Assembly (NCBI GenBank): GCA_013397695.1
Contig: VYZI01000147.1
Coordinates: 1,710,777-1,774,776 of the forward strand
DNA length: 64,000 nucleotides
Reading direction: 5' to 3'
From: Centropus unirufus
Taxonomy: Eukaryota; Chordata; Aves; Cuculiformes; Centropidae
In this document: piece by piece, positions 24,136-37,357 of the stretch
Layout: every line of letters begins with the position of its first letter
How positions within the stretch are numbered: position 1 is the first letter of the stretch
The notes under the pieces: model-generated
Databases searched by the model: none
What the model saw: only the letters and a program-made list of their open reading frames with translations
What the model was told of the DNA's origin: nothing
Made by a program: the position numbers and the translations under genes

Positions 24136-27100
24136 GTGAGCTATAGGTTAAACTTTCTTAGTGTATGATTTTCTTCCTCTCTAATTTATGTATTCTTTTA
24201 TATTTAAGTTTTTCTATGCAGTTCCCAATATTATTTAGTTTATTTAACCAGTATTTTGAAAGGACAAGATGGGTTGCAAAGCATTCATCACATTAAAGAA
24301 TTTAGAAAAATATAACAAATATGCTAAATCTCCAGGACATGTTGCGGATGATTTCTGGGAAAAAAAAATCTTTGTTCTCTATGGTGTGATTAAGAAACAG
24401 TTAGAAAAGACTCATTTGAAAAATGGCCACACTAGTGTGTGCAGGTATTTTTTTTAATACTGTTTCCATGGAAAACAATTATATCTTCCCTGGGTGACAT
24501 TGTAGTGTCAGAGGATGCTTATAAATGAAAGCCTTTAAAATATGTAAGTAAGTCAATGAGAAACACAGGAGGTAATTATCATCTTGTTCAGATTTGAAGT
24601 TTTCAGTGACGTCATGCAAAAGAATCCATCTTTGAGAAATGTGGTAATAATGCCATGTTTTTAACCAATATTTTACCAGTAATGACAAGCAAATTGGTTA
24701 AGTTGAAGAATGATGGCTATTTTTAGACTCCTTAAAAAATGGAAATGTTAACTTCTAACAATATCAACGAGAAAAATGTTTAACTCCTGCATGATGACTT
24801 TTGTTCTGGTGTCACCATTAATATTTTTGAAAGACATTTAAATTTTGGTGGTACAATTAAGTACCCAGTTAAATGTCTGGTAGTTTATTTGTGTCTGCTA
24901 CCTGAAATCTGGAGCAGTAAATTTATAAATAAAATTATTGTCAATCTGAGGAAATGTAGACTTATCAATTAGTCACAATGCTTTTAGCAGTGTGTAGGGT
25001 AATATTTATGATATTAAAACCATCTTCATTATATGAAGATTAGAATAAAAATAAGCATAATATGTAAACTGAATGTAATAAAAAGATGGATAGATGTGCC
25101 AAGGTTCAATATAGCTTTACACAGACTGTGTGAAAAATGGTGGGGATAGAAAATGTACTTCTCTGTGTATTTCAAAGGCAAAAGGTAAAAAATCTGATTA
25201 AAATAAAAAGAGGTTTAGTATTGTATTCTTCTACCCATAAACTAATGTTTCCATCAGCAAAGCCAAGTCATTTGTTGAAATATTTTTCTTGGACTGATAA
25301 CTTTCCTATAAGTGTGTCTTTGAAATGATCTTTAATTTGGAATTTAAATAGTTATTTGTCTTTTCTACTTCGACTTTTATTTTCAGCTTCCATGTATGTG
25401 ATTGCCATCAATTTGTGTACATTTTATGTTACTGTAGTGCAGGATTTTGCCATGTCATAACTCTATGGCATTACTTTTTCAGGCTAATAATTCAGTGAAA
25501 TGTGTAAAATTAATTTTATCAGTTATTGTGAAAGCCTCATCTTCCAGGGAGACATTCCTTAAACTTGTAATTTACTGGCTAATGCCAGGGTATAAATAAA
25601 CAGTTCTTGAATCAACTGTCTGAATCTCAGTAGTGAGGACAAAGAAGCAAGAGATTAAGAAGGACCTATACACTATATTCATTCAGTGGAATGCTTCCAT
25701 AATAATAAACTTAAACTCTGGTTTTATAAGCTCTTTATTAAGAAGTCAAATGCTAATTGACTTCTGATTTATTATTTTTTTCCCTAGGAAGGAAAATGGT
25801 ATTTTTTTAATCATTTTTGGTGGACAAAATGGCCCCACTTTCAGTCTTTCTTACCAAATTTTAACTGCTTTATTTGGTCCGAGATACTCCTCCAGAACTT
25901 GATTGACATATCATGAAACTGATGGAAAAAGGGTTGTCCTATGTTGCTAGCATTCTTCTTGTGAATTACTTGGTGCGGACATTGTTCACCCATCTTGGGT
26001 GCTCTTTCAATTAGATGCAATAGAAATGCAGCAGTTTCATAGTAAGTGCATATGTGCGTTCATGTGCATAATGCATAAGCACAAAGGTTTTCACATCAAT
26101 TAAAAAAAAGATACTGTGGTAGTGGCAGATTGAAATAACTCCGGCTTTCCAAATGAGAATTAAAATGTATCATAGCATGCCTCAAGCTATTGTGTAACTA
26201 CTCTTTTCTCATGTTGATTCCACCTTGAATGCTTTTAAAATAATGTGTTCAGTGAAAGCCTTATGAATAAAAGGCTTCGTGGAACCTCATAATCCTACCT
26301 ACAACAATCATGCTTCAAATCAAGAAATACTCATTAACTGTCAGATTAATTCAAATTAGGATTTGCTCCTGGTGCGGAAAATCATCGAAAGTGTGTTCGT
26401 TTGCTTTTTATTTCAAAACTTTTATTTCTAAGGGTAAGAATTAGATGCCTAAACTCAGCAAGGTAGTACATAAAAATGCAAACCTCGGAAGTGTCTTTCA
26501 GATAATGATAGTTTCACAGATCAAATTTCAGTGCCCTGCGTTCTGATAGATGTGAAAGGTGGAAATAATGTCCTGATTAAGACTGCACCACAGTAAGTAA
26601 ACATTCATTCTAGTTTCAGGGTGAGTAATTATTCAGTTAGTGTAACCTTCTGAGTGAGCTCTGTCCACTTGTTTTTTATTGTGAAAAGGCCAGGATTTGC
26701 CTTTTTTTTTTTCCTCAAACTACGCAATCACACAATATCTTTTCAGACATCACAGGGGTGGGATTTCACTAGTACAGTAGTACTTAATATCTCTAATATT
26801 TTTGTTCTTTCTTTCCCTTAATGACCTCTCAAATAAAACTTAGAAACAATTATTTTCTGCATAAGTATTAAGACAGAGATATCCTATGCCCCAACAATCT
26901 CTAACCTTGATTTTTTTTATTAAAATATTTTTCGAATTAAAATAGAGATCTCATCCTCTAAACTGTGTCCATTAAGATAAAATAGCAGTGTAAAGAGGGT
27001 AAATTATCAGTATGTGAAGATTTGAAAGACATTTTAGTATCTTGGATGTCATGCAAAGTAGATAAAACTCAAGATATGCAAGCAATCTTTGTAATATTAA

Positions 27101-28337
27101 ATAATTTTCAGGAGAGAGGAGCTTTATTCAAGGAATAATTTATTTTATTGATGTGTGTCTGAAGATCCTCCTCAGTTATTATCTTGATTATCTTAAGAAT
27201 TTTTCTTAATAATTCAAGTTTTCTCTCTGAGATTATTTGACTATTTAAATACAGATTTATAAGACAATTTAAAACAATTTCAAAAGTCCCTCCAAACCTC
27301 ATGGAAATCTTACTAACCTATCCTGTCTGCTTTAATAGCAACAGGTTTTGAAACCCAGAGGTAAATAATGGTTCTTCAAGGAAAAAAGTCTCCTGGTGTT
27401 GTCTTTCTTAGTAAGTCAAATGCAATTTTCTTTCAAGGCTCAAACACTTGGGACAAAATAAGTTTGATGTTGTTCTTGATTTCATACCACAGAACAACTT
27501 TCATTTTAACCAGTTTTAATTCTGAGGTAAATTCACCTCAAAATAAAATTCCACAAGAGGGATAAAATGTAACGAATGTCCTGGTCAATGCTATTAAATC
27601 TGAAGTGAAATGAGAAATATCCAGGCAAAGCAAGTCCTTCTTCGTCTGTATTGGAATATCACAAAAAATATGAATAGCATCTAGGCATGAATTTTTTGGT
27701 GCACATAAAATCAACCATTCATCACCGTTATTCCCAAAGAGTCCCTTCCCAGTAAAGAAAATTATTCAGCAAGTATTCACCTGTGGCTCACAGGATGAAT
27801 GGGGAGTAGCTTCTGTGGAAGCAAATAATAAATAGCTTAGATTCTTATTCCCTTTATTAATACCAGATACCTGATGACTTCATTTCATGTGTGACTCTTC
27901 CTAAGAATTAAAGTAAGCACAATGTTGCTTAAAATGTAAGACGTCTAGAGGTGTGGGATTTTTTGTTCTGTTCAGTTCAATTTAGGAGAGATAGGATTCA
28001 TCACTGCATTTACTTATATGCACTCTTTCTGTAATACAAGGAGATAAACAAAATTATATGCTGCCTCCGTCCTTGACATGTTTCCTGATTAATATCAATA
28101 TCGTTAATTAATGTGCTCTATAGTTTTTGCATTTCAAGAAATTCACTCTTTGAGTCAGTATGTAAAATAAGATTGATCCTTCTGCATGGGACTTTCTTGT
28201 TCTTCACATTTTGCCTGTTTCTCAGTCGGTCCTGAAGCAAGAATAAAGATGTCCTCAGTGGTTCGTGTGACTCATAGGGAAGCACTTCATCTCCACATTC
28301 ATCTTCCATTTTCAGCTTTAATTTGTGTATAGAGCAA

Positions 28338-28700
28338 TACAATGCTTTGGATTGGAAGAGACCTTTACCAATCGTCTAATCCTTCTCTACTGAAGGAAGG
28401 GAGATTTGGACTGGACGTAAGGAAGTATTTTTTTACAGTGCGAGTTGATGAGCCATTGGAACAGTTTACCCAGAGAAGCTGTGGATGCCCCATCCATTAA
28501 GGTGTTCAAGTCCAGGTTGGATGAGGCTTTCAGCAACCTGGTCTACCTTCCTTCAGTTTAAAACTGCAAAATTTTGCCTTGTCCTGATGCTTCAGGCCCT
28601 AGTGAAAAATCTGTCTCCGTCTTTCTTATAAGCCTTCTTTATATATTTAAAGACCCTGGAGCCTTCTGTTCTCCAGGATGAGCAAGCCCAACCGTCATAA
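28338..28700 (-). mobile_element. CR1 LINE 3' fragment, minus strand, with inverted middle
   Basis: 28338-28388 and 28558-28700 read as minus-strand CR1 (tttggattggaagagacc; ttaaaactgc; cttgtcctgatg; gccttctgttctccagg). The segment between, 28401-28545, reads as plus-strand CR1 (gagatttggactggacgtaa; cagagaagctgtggatgccc; gtgttcaagtccaggttgg). Turning the middle segment around restores the order expected of one continuous minus-strand CR1: a lysine/Phe-rich ORF2 end, then the 3' end. A perfect 12-bp inverted repeat sits at both junctions. Confidence 0.85.
28389..28557. repeat. 12-bp inverted repeats bounding a CR1 microinversion
   Basis: actgaaggaagg (28389-28400) and its exact reverse complement ccttccttcagt (28546-28557) flank the only part of this CR1 that is in the wrong orientation. 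Confidence 0.9.
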
Positions 28701-30186
28701 TGCTTTATGCATGCGAGAGGGATAATCCCATAAATGTGAAGTAATGCATAGGGGAGGTACATGGGCTTGCTTTTTGGATCATAGTTTTTGTTAAATCAGT
28801 ATCCTGATTCACACAGCAGCCAGTTCCAGATTCATCAAAGGGATGCTCAAGAAACTGTGTGAAATGTTACACACACATCATTTTTTATGAGGTGCTTCTC
28901 GGAAAATTTGCAAATTGGCTATTTTTTTATACTGTGGAAAAATATTTTCGATCCATGTATTATTTTGTGTGTATAATAGTCTACTAGTTTGGCTTTCAAT
29001 TTTTATTTAAACCAAATTACATTTTGCTTTCCAATTGAAAATGTGTTTGCACTGAGTACACGTGTGTTGGCAGATTTTAACATTTTATTAACCAACTTGC
29101 CCACCAGCTCCAGACTCACTAAGAAGAGGGTGTGTATTCCTGCAGTGTGCAGGGCAATCTGTCAGTTTTGGAAAAATTGGTACCCAAAGCCTGCCTCTGT
29201 CATGTTTCCCCCCTATCCTTTACAATTGGCTTGTCCCATTTTATTCTGGGAAGCCAGGATCATGGTTATGTTGTATAATCTGATGGTTGTCTAGTGGAGT
29301 CTGATGAAAGAACTAAACAACTGTCCTGCTGACTTTGTAGGAGTTAAAAAAAGCAATTATAGAACATTTTTCTGTCCTCTTTGGTCAGTTAGTCAAACAG
29401 CTTCCTCCTCTACTGAGACTTAAGGATGGGGGTTAAGAAGGCAAAACTACAGGCTTAAAAGTTTGCTTATCTGCAACCCCAGGCATGGTCTTCACAAAAT
29501 CTTGGGTGGGTCTCACCGAGTTTTCATTTTTCATCACTGCATAATGATTAGAAGAGATTGAAGTTTTACTGTATTCTGGAGTATTTATTTTCATTTAAGA
29601 ATCATAATTTGTGGACTGAACTTCCTTCTTGCTTTAAATGTGCTTTATCTTGCTTTGTGAACATTGTTTTTAATCTGTACTTTGTTTTTTAATAATTTTT
29701 TCGTAAGGGCTCTCTCAATCTCTGTATACTTCTCAAAATATGATATATTGCTTTTTTTCTATGAGATGCCATTAAGCCACAGTAGTTATCCTTTTTCCAG
29801 ATAATAGCAGATACCAAAGAAATCTTCAGAATAACTTCCAGTTTGCTAATGTTCTTAAGAACTTTGTTAATACTTCAATGTTTAAAGAATCGTTTCTAAA
29901 AAATACACAGAAAATTCAGAGCATCAGCAAGTAAAAATATTTCAGGTAGACTTCCTATGTGTTTGATTGTTTCTTTAGCTTCTGCTGTATTTTGCCATTT
30001 ATGAACATATATTGGGTAGCCTGAAAGGCTTGCTATTGTCTGCCCCATGAGAAATGACTTGAAAAATCTGCCTTCTGGATTTGGCACCACTGATACACAC
30101 ATATGCTATTAAAACACAAGTATTAAAGGCAGTCCTGGTACATTTTAATATATATTTTAATACGGTTGTGTTCTTTATGTTTTTAG

Positions 30187-30228
30187 GACAATTAAAGTAG
30201 AAGTATATGATTGGGATAGAGATGGAAG
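30187..30228 (+). CDS. CPNE8: CPNE8 coding exon (C2B third calcium loop)
   Basis: A 42-nt exon that completes Arg165 and encodes TIKVEVYDWDRDG, local 166-178, plus 2 nt of Ser179. D173 and D175 are predicted loop-3 calcium ligands of C2B, completed by D181 in the next exon (SHDFIG). Acceptor tttttag, donor GTAAG at 30229. It is small but its phase (2 in, 2 out) and sequence leave no doubt. Confidence 0.95.
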
Positions 30229-33200
30229 GTAAGACAATTCTATTAAACTTCTTGGTTATTCATGCATATCTATACACACTTTGAAATTGATAAATATATA
30301 GCAACTAGAACAAGACTGGAGAATGGTATTAATATTTAGAGGCAAAAGTAGTGGAAAAAAGGTTTTGCTGTGCTACAGTTGCGTTTTGTTTTGCAGTTGT
30401 GGTAGAAGATGATGTAATAGTCCATTTCAAATATATTTATGTATTCATACATGGAGCAAGCCAGATGGGGTGCTTCATGATGTAAAATCAGGTTTTTTTA
30501 GTCTTACCATGTTATCAGTTAAGGAACACCTATGAAGAGAGGGATAATCCATTTTATGATCTACTTCCTTTTGCTTACAACACTGCTTCGGACACTGTTG
30601 CTTTTCAGGTATGATAAAATTCCTGATCCTGCAATTGCCACTTCATTGTTGCCCAAATGTCCCAACATAAAAATAACCTATTAATTATCAGAATTTCAGA
30701 TTGGGTTTGAATGTTCATTTCCATGCCTGTCCTCAAGAAAATGTTGTAAACTCAAGAGTTGGAAGAACTGTATTTTGCTAGAAAGGGGATGATGTGGAAT
30801 TCCTCTTCCGAAATTCAAGAGGGGGCATCTGTTATTATTCAAGTTTGCTCTATATACTGAATGTTCTTTTTTTTCTGAAGAAATTTGCCTTTCAGATTGT
30901 CTTTATTTTGACAAAAAGATATATTTTTTTATTAGACTAGCTTGATATCTCTTATTCTTTTAAAGGTATTTACTCTTGTATCTTAATACTTTAATTAGAA
31001 ACTGTACTCATAAATCAGGGTACTAAATCATGTATGTAATAAAATAATATGTTGATTTCTATTTGTCCTTAACTTGGTCTGTCTTATTTCATGATAATCT
31101 TAATTTATATTTGTAAATATATGGATATTAATACATTATTATAATGTCTTTATATTGGTAACTTAATTTGCTTCTAGCATTAGAGCTAATGATATTGTGC
31201 TTCTGTGGCCCAATAGATCTTGTAGTCATAATAGGCAAGTTTATCCCGTGCTTACATTTGTTTTCTTTCTGACAAGGTCCAAAACCAGTTTCAGCTTTTC
31301 TCAGCTTTCTCACTTTTGTCTCTCTGGCTCCATCATGAAGCCTGTTGATTTATAAGTATTCTTATCACACATTTACCCTCTATAAATACCTGCTGGTGTA
31401 AATTCATCCTTCTTGATTAGCTGTTCCCTGGAGTGACAAAATAAGATATTCTGGCAATTAAAAATACAAGGATTTAAAATTAACAAAGCCTTATTAGCAA
31501 AAAACCACTACATCACTGTAGTGATGAATTTCTATTAACATCCTGTGTTCCTCACTTAGATTTGCCAAAGCCTTAAAAATGCAATTCATTTACACTTCTT
31601 TGTATAAACCAAAATATTTTTTTAAATTACCTATAAATGAAAAATTACATTTTGTTAACTTGGCAATATAATTTAAAGGTTATATTTTATTAAGGTGTCA
31701 AACCCCCTGTGCTGCTCCATTTTGTCTGAAATCTGAACCTGTGAAATTATTAAAAAGAAGAGTAAGAAATCTGACAAAGAATATTGTGTAGCTGCAATTA
31801 TGAGTGCAATCTTCACCATACTGTGGAATTCAGGCCATCATTAGCCTCTACACACTCCCAAAAAGTTTGAAAGATTATCTTCTTTTACTCGCCTTCCACT
31901 CTGAATAGCTCTATAATTAATATCTAAAAAGCAAAAAATTGAAGAATGCTATTTAGCTGTATTCCTTTTTATTCTAGTTGTATGATTTATTTGCCTTTTG
32001 CTTTCTACCTTGTTTGAATTTAGAAGTAGACAGAACACTGACATCTTACATATTAAATTCCTCAGAAAGATGAGACAGCACTCACCTCATGTAACTTCAG
32101 ACAATGTAAAAATCAGACAACTAGATTGAACTAATCACGTAAGCTACTTCAGTATCTTACAGGGAAAAATGGTCTGATTGAATCCTAACTGGAATAAATT
32201 GCTATTTGGTGGTGCCTACAACTTACTGGTGATCATAGCAAGAACATAAGTGCCTAATTTAACCTTGACATTGCTAAACATATCTGAGGTGAATCCCATT
32301 CAAGAATTAGTCTTTTTTTTTTTCCTTTGTACATTAGTGCTGTTGCTCAGTTTCTATTAATTTCCATTTTTGATGGACTGCTTATAAGCAGTTGCTATAT
32401 GAGCTGATGACTTCTCTGTGCTGACTCTATGTATTCCAGAGATGTGCAGTCTAGGCTGGAACAACCTTTCAAAGGCCATCAGAGCACCTGTTAGGTAGCA
32501 AAGCAGGTTATATTGAATATTCAGGGGATTCTGCAGTCAGTACGGCAACATTACTATGCATATACTTGATTTCTGAGTCTTGCCTTGGCTTGAATCTGTC
32601 TTCTAGAGTCTTGACTTGGAGTTTGGGGCTTTTTCCTCTTATTCTATGTATCTGTGCTTTGGGAAAACAGCACCGAGGTACTTTGAGTTGAGCTTCTCAG
32701 TGTCACTTTCATGAATTAAATTGTTAAGAGTAATTGTGTGTTCTTAGTTCTTATTTGCTTTCAAATATCACTTACTGTTCCTTGACTGAGAGGTAACAAA
32801 GGACTTCTGCAACATTAACATTATTGTTAAATATGTCTTTGTCTCAAACCAATTTTTGCACAAAAATTGTCAAAATGTGAATCACTTGTTCTAATTGATA
32901 CCCCAAAATATTTGGTGCCATAAGAAGTCACAGAAGTTGTTTCTGTTACTTTGGACAAGCGACTTGTGTGAAACAAAGTGACTTTCTTTTTTGTAGTGAC
33001 CTTAGCAACAAAGTACTTGCAGACAAGAAGGTGACTTCACATCAGCAATACTCTGTTTTTTTTAATTTCTCTCTAAGACTTTTTTCACTCATTTCAGAGA
33101 AATTGTTACATAGCATACATGGTGCAAAAGCCTTGATTTTTTTATCTGTTATCAGATGAAATGTGCTTTTCTTTGATTTTAAAATTGTAATTATTATCAT

Positions 33201-35713
33201 GATGACCTGCGATCGCTAAGACATTCAATTGAGAATCTAAACACTGCAGGAGATGTCGTAAATCTCAAATTGTAGACTCTCTCACCTTATTTCTTGTTCT
33301 CCATTTTCATTCTCCTTCACCAGCAAGATAGTTGATTTTTAGGTTATGGCACTTTGTCCTTTCCTCCGTTGTTTTTTTCTCCCCCATTAGATTATTGAAA
33401 ATAATCAGGCTTCTGATATGCCACTCACAGATAATGGAAGTCTTTTAGTCTAGGCAAATTTGGTGTTAGGAAGACAAGGAATATAACTTGTTTATATTCC
33501 TAGTCCAGCTACTAATCTTTGGTGAAGTGTGATCATGAATGTTGGGATGGATTGGTACCTAGTTTTTTTAATGAGTTATACCTTCGGCAAAGGGAAATAT
33601 CATTCAACAAGTGCTCATCTTTCAGAGCCAGCCTAGCGAAGGGACTTACATCCATCTGAATACTGAACATTGAGATCCAGGTTGATGATCTTTTAAGTGT
33701 GGAGAACTCTGAGACTGCTTATATATGCCCATACCTTTTTTCAATTAATAGACAGAAGAATTATATCTTTCTAGCTCAGTTCTTATCAGTCTGTGTACAT
33801 TGCCTGTACAAGGAAAGGAGCCTTTCCAAAGTCTCTTAGAATTAAGGAAACAATTACTTTTGAGTAGTAGAGATATTTTTCCCCAGAGAGAACCCTGCCT
33901 GGAATTGCTTTCGTTTCCTCTATTTGCTGCAGCATGTCTGCAGGTAGTCATTGAGCTATTGTTGGAATTCCTACCTTTGAAAGGTACAAACTGACTTCTT
34001 TATATGCCTCAGTCCATACAGAACTCAAGTTCCATAGCCTGTATGCATGGCTTCCTCTGTTCCCCTGGTTAAATAGTCGTTGTAATCTGGAGAGCAGGTA
34101 ATCAAAGTAGATGATACCTCCAAAATGTGTTTCTCAAGAAAAGTCTTTGTCTGTTTCAGAAACAATTTCCTGATCTCCTAACTGGACGGTAGGGTTCTAT
34201 GAGAGGTGGTCCCTTCTGAATCTGAGTAACCAGGAATATCTTCACCATACAGTATTTCTCAAGCTCTCTCACAGGATGCTTTGCTTGTTTGATGTGCATG
34301 AGCGTGATAACTGGACCTTTTAATTGTTTGTTTTACATACTTTGTGAATTCATACTGGTTTCACAAAGTCAGATTTATATTTCAGGTTTATTTTTTCTGT
34401 TTTATTATGAACAGATTAAGAAAGAACCTTCGTGTTGCTATGGATTGTTTCCATTTTTCCTCTTCTTGCAATGTTGAGACTTACCTAAATTTGCTTTTAG
34501 TATTTATAGCTTAATTAGAAGTGTGCTGTATTTCTTAACAGGAAATTTTTCAAGTAACAAAGTCTTAAAACTTTGATTTTCTATTCTGGTGAGGGAAAGT
34601 AAAAAAAAACAATGTAGAGGCAGAAGGTAAAGGAGATACAACATCTTCTTAGGGAACAGTTGTGTAAGCAGAGGAAGACAGGGGCAGGCAGGAGTGTAAG
34701 TTATAGCAGCAGTGAAGAAAGTTCAGCTGGGAAGAGTAGGAGAGTAGAGCAGGTCTTGGGACTGCTGAGAGTTGTGTAGATGGCTGTTAGGCACTCACCA
34801 CTGCAGTTGCTTCCATTTCGGGCCCCTGTCTGAGGTATGAACCTGCAGTTCAGTCACTTCTGGAAGCCTTGTGCTTTCTGGGCCCGAGTTCCCTGACGCC
34901 AGCTGCCTTTCTCAGTGACATTTTATCCACTACGCACCCTGTGGCCACCCTGCTCACGGTGGCTTCTTGGCAGCGTGCCCTGGTTAGTAGTTGACAAAGC
35001 AGTTTTCAAAACGTGGATGACAGCACGAGAGTGTTGAATGTATTCTTGAAGCAGAGTAGCATTTAGAAAGAAGCTTGATAACCACTGCTTTAGTGTTAGG
35101 TTGAGATCTGCTTCCCAATGGGGTCAAATACCATTTGACTGAGCAGCCTCAGTGGATTGCTCTTCTTCTCTCAGGTGGGAAGACGTAGTTGCTGAAATAA
35201 GCTTTCAGTTTTCACCTTGAAAGTACCATTCAATGTCAAATTGGTAGGGCTGTTCTTGGTTTAAGTTACTCCTTTCACAGTCCTAATGCCTCCCTTTCTC
35301 TCACATAGTCTTGCACACTGTTCAGAGTCTGTGGTGCCAGTGTTTGTCCAGAGAGAACATGGTGACAGTCTTTGATAGCCCCCTCTGGTTCTTCAGATTC
35401 TGTAAGCTTGCAGTTGGGTCAGATCACTAATTTACAAGCCACTCCTCATAGTACAGTTAAGCAGAAGCCATCAGAAGAATTAATCTAATACTTTTCAACT
35501 CTGATTTTTTATTACTTGAAGAGTGAACACACAACAGAGAAAGAAAGATATATTTTCTTAATTAATATTTTTTAAGCAAATAATCTTTTTCTATTGCTCC
35601 TTTCTTGGGTGTCAGTTAATATTGGCTATGCTTCTCTTTCATAAACAGATGTAATACATTTTTAAATCACTAATTGTTCTGGGTTTGGATTGAAAACTTT
35701 TTTTTTTTTACAG
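30229..35713 (+). other. CPNE8: CPNE8 intron (5,485 bp)
   Basis: AT-rich, without a recognised transposon. A GC-richer patch at about 34640-34990 has no identifiable homology. A T run (35700-35709) precedes the acceptor tacag. Confidence 0.78.
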
Positions 35714-35789
35714 CCATGATTTCATTGGAGAATTCACAACAAGTTACAGAGAGTTGTCGAGAGGGCAATCGCAGTTCAATGTGTATGAG
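35714..35789 (+). CDS. CPNE8: CPNE8 coding exon (end of C2B)
   Basis: A 76-nt exon completing Ser179, then HDFIGEFTTSYRELSRGQ and SQFNVYE, local 180-204. HDFIGEF closes the third calcium loop (D181), and TTSYREL is the last C2B strand and helix. Acceptor acag, donor GTAAGT at 35790. It leaves in phase 0 after Glu204; the next confirmed exon, at 41897, also starts in phase 0, which would allow an in-frame cassette between them (see 37298). Confidence 0.96.
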
Positions 35790-36195
35790 GTAAGTGTTGT
35801 ATTTACTCACTTTCAGGGTGAGAACAATTCCAGTGTTTTCATGGCAAACTGGTCAAATCTGCATAGTGCTTCTCAAAATCTCTAGAATTATTTTGCATTT
35901 TTCCTTTTATAAAGAAGAACGGAGAATCTAAAAGTGTTGCTTCGTAAAAAGGCAAGTAGGTATGTGGGTGTGTGTATGCACACTGGGCTGTGAGAGGTCA
36001 AGAAGAGCACTTCCAGCAGCTGGGTTGGTATGACATAACTTGGAGCAAATACTGGGTTAGCACCATTTGCGTAGGAACAATTTGTCATTATTTCTTCTTT
36101 TGCCAGCTGCTTCATGTGCTATTTTCTCCTATCCAAAGAATATCTGGTGATTCCTACATCAGATGCAGAGTTCACATGCCTTTGATCTGTACTGT

Positions 36196-36958
36196 ATAGA
36201 ATCACTAAGTTGGAAAAGACCTTTGAGATCGAGTCCAACCATACCTGTCCACTACTAAATCATATCCCCAAGCACTGCATCTACCCATCTTTTAAATACC
36301 TCCAGGGATGTTGACTCAATCACCTCCCTGGGCAGCCTGTCCCAGAGCCTGATAACACTTTTGGTGAGGAATGCTTTTCTGATATCCAATCTGAATCTCC
36401 CCTGGTGTGGCTTGAGGCCATTCCCCCTTGTCCTGTCACCTGTTACTTGGGCAGAGACCAACACCCACCTCTCTACAACCTCCTTTCAGGCAGTTGGAGG
36501 CAGTGATAAGGTCTCCCCTCAGCCTCTTCCAGGCTAAACAAGCCCAGTTTCCTCTGCTGCTCCTCATAACCCGTGTTCTCCAGCCCCTTCACCAGCTTCA
36601 CTCCTCTCCTCTGGACATGCTCTGAGACCTCAGTGTGCTTCCTGTAGTGAGGGGCCCAAAATTGAACACAGTATTCTAGGTGCAGCCTCACCAGTGCTGA
36701 ATACAGGGGCAGAATCGCCTCTCTGGTCCTGCTGGCCACGCTGTTTCGAGCTGAGATGCCATTGGCCTTCTTGGCCACCTGGGCACACTGATGGCTCATG
36801 TTCAGTTGCCTGTCAATCAACACCCCCAGGTCCTTCCCCTCTAGGTAGCTTTCCAGCCACTCTTCCCCACGCCTGTAGTGCTGCACAGGGTTGCTGTGTC
36901 CCAAGTGCAGGACTCGGCATTTGGTCTTGTTAAGCCTCATCCCGCTGGCCTCAGGCCA
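36196..36958 (-). mobile_element. CR1 LINE, well-preserved ORF2 C-terminus and 3' end
   Basis: Plus-strand start atagaatcactaagttgg is the inverted 3' tail. On the minus strand, frame 36940-36473 carries the RT C-terminal region (NKTKCRVLHLGHSNPVQHY; EEWLESYLEGKDLGVLID; PLYSALVRLHLEYCVQFWAP; VQRRGVKLVKGLE). Frame 36464-36255 carries the ORF2 end (GDRTRGNGLKPHQGRFRLDI; RLPREVIESTSLEVFKRWVD). Only about one frameshift separates the two, near the LFSLEE residues. This low decay suggests a later insertion than the 6085 and 19874 elements. 5'-truncated at about 36958. Confidence 0.95.
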
Positions 36959-37297
36959 TAATTGTAGATGAATGCAGACTACATAGATGTTCCCTCTTAG
37001 CCTTCTTTCTGCTCTCTTATCTCCTCAGGGCCAAAACTGTGCAGGCATATTTATTTCAGATCTAATAAATCCCTAGTTTAAGATTTATTTCTTAATTTAG
37101 TCTGAGAGTATAGGGGTTGTAAAAAGGTAAACCTTTTTTCCCAAGATCAGACTTTACTGAATCTTCAAAATACACTGTCATTTATTCTCAGAAGCAATCA
37201 ATGTGTGCAAACAAAAATTGAGATGTACAAATTTCACAAACTTGAAGTTTTATAAAGGCATTTAATTATTTTTCTTTCTTTTTTTTTTGTTTTAAAG

Positions 37298-37357
37298 ATC
37301 CCTTTGAAAATTATCCCAGATTTATGTACAAAAAAAATAGCTGAAAAAAAAAAGGAA
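37298..37357 (+). CDS. Possible in-frame cassette exon of CPNE8 (unproven)
   Basis: A strong pyrimidine tract (37263-37292) ends in TTTTAAAG; the following bases, entered in phase 0, read IPLKIIPDLCTKKIAEKKKE, 20 codons, before a GTGTAAG donor. The preceding exon leaves and the following exon enters in phase 0, so 60 nt would insert cleanly between C2B and the lysine-rich linker. If the alternative GTAAG at 37360 were used, the exon would be 62 nt and would shift the frame. Read-through meets TAA at 37361. I know of no such exon in copines. This could well be a chance acceptor in a T-rich intron. Confidence 0.2.

Larger units (their letters stand above)
24136..30186 (+). other. CPNE8: CPNE8 intron (6,051 bp) with inverted CR1 segment
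   Basis: It contains one CR1 locus at 28338-28700 with an internal microinversion. The 24269-24457 open frame (62 codons) has no recognisable similarity. All else is AT-rich unique-looking sequence. Confidence 0.78.

Noticed and set aside
24269..24457. 62-codon lysine-rich open frame ending near a GTATTT donor-like site
   Set aside because: Not similar to copines or another family I know; no convincing acceptor or phase match.
34640..34990. GC-richer patch considered as a processed pseudogene or repeat
   Set aside because: No reading frame, poly(A) tail or repeat signature that I could identify.
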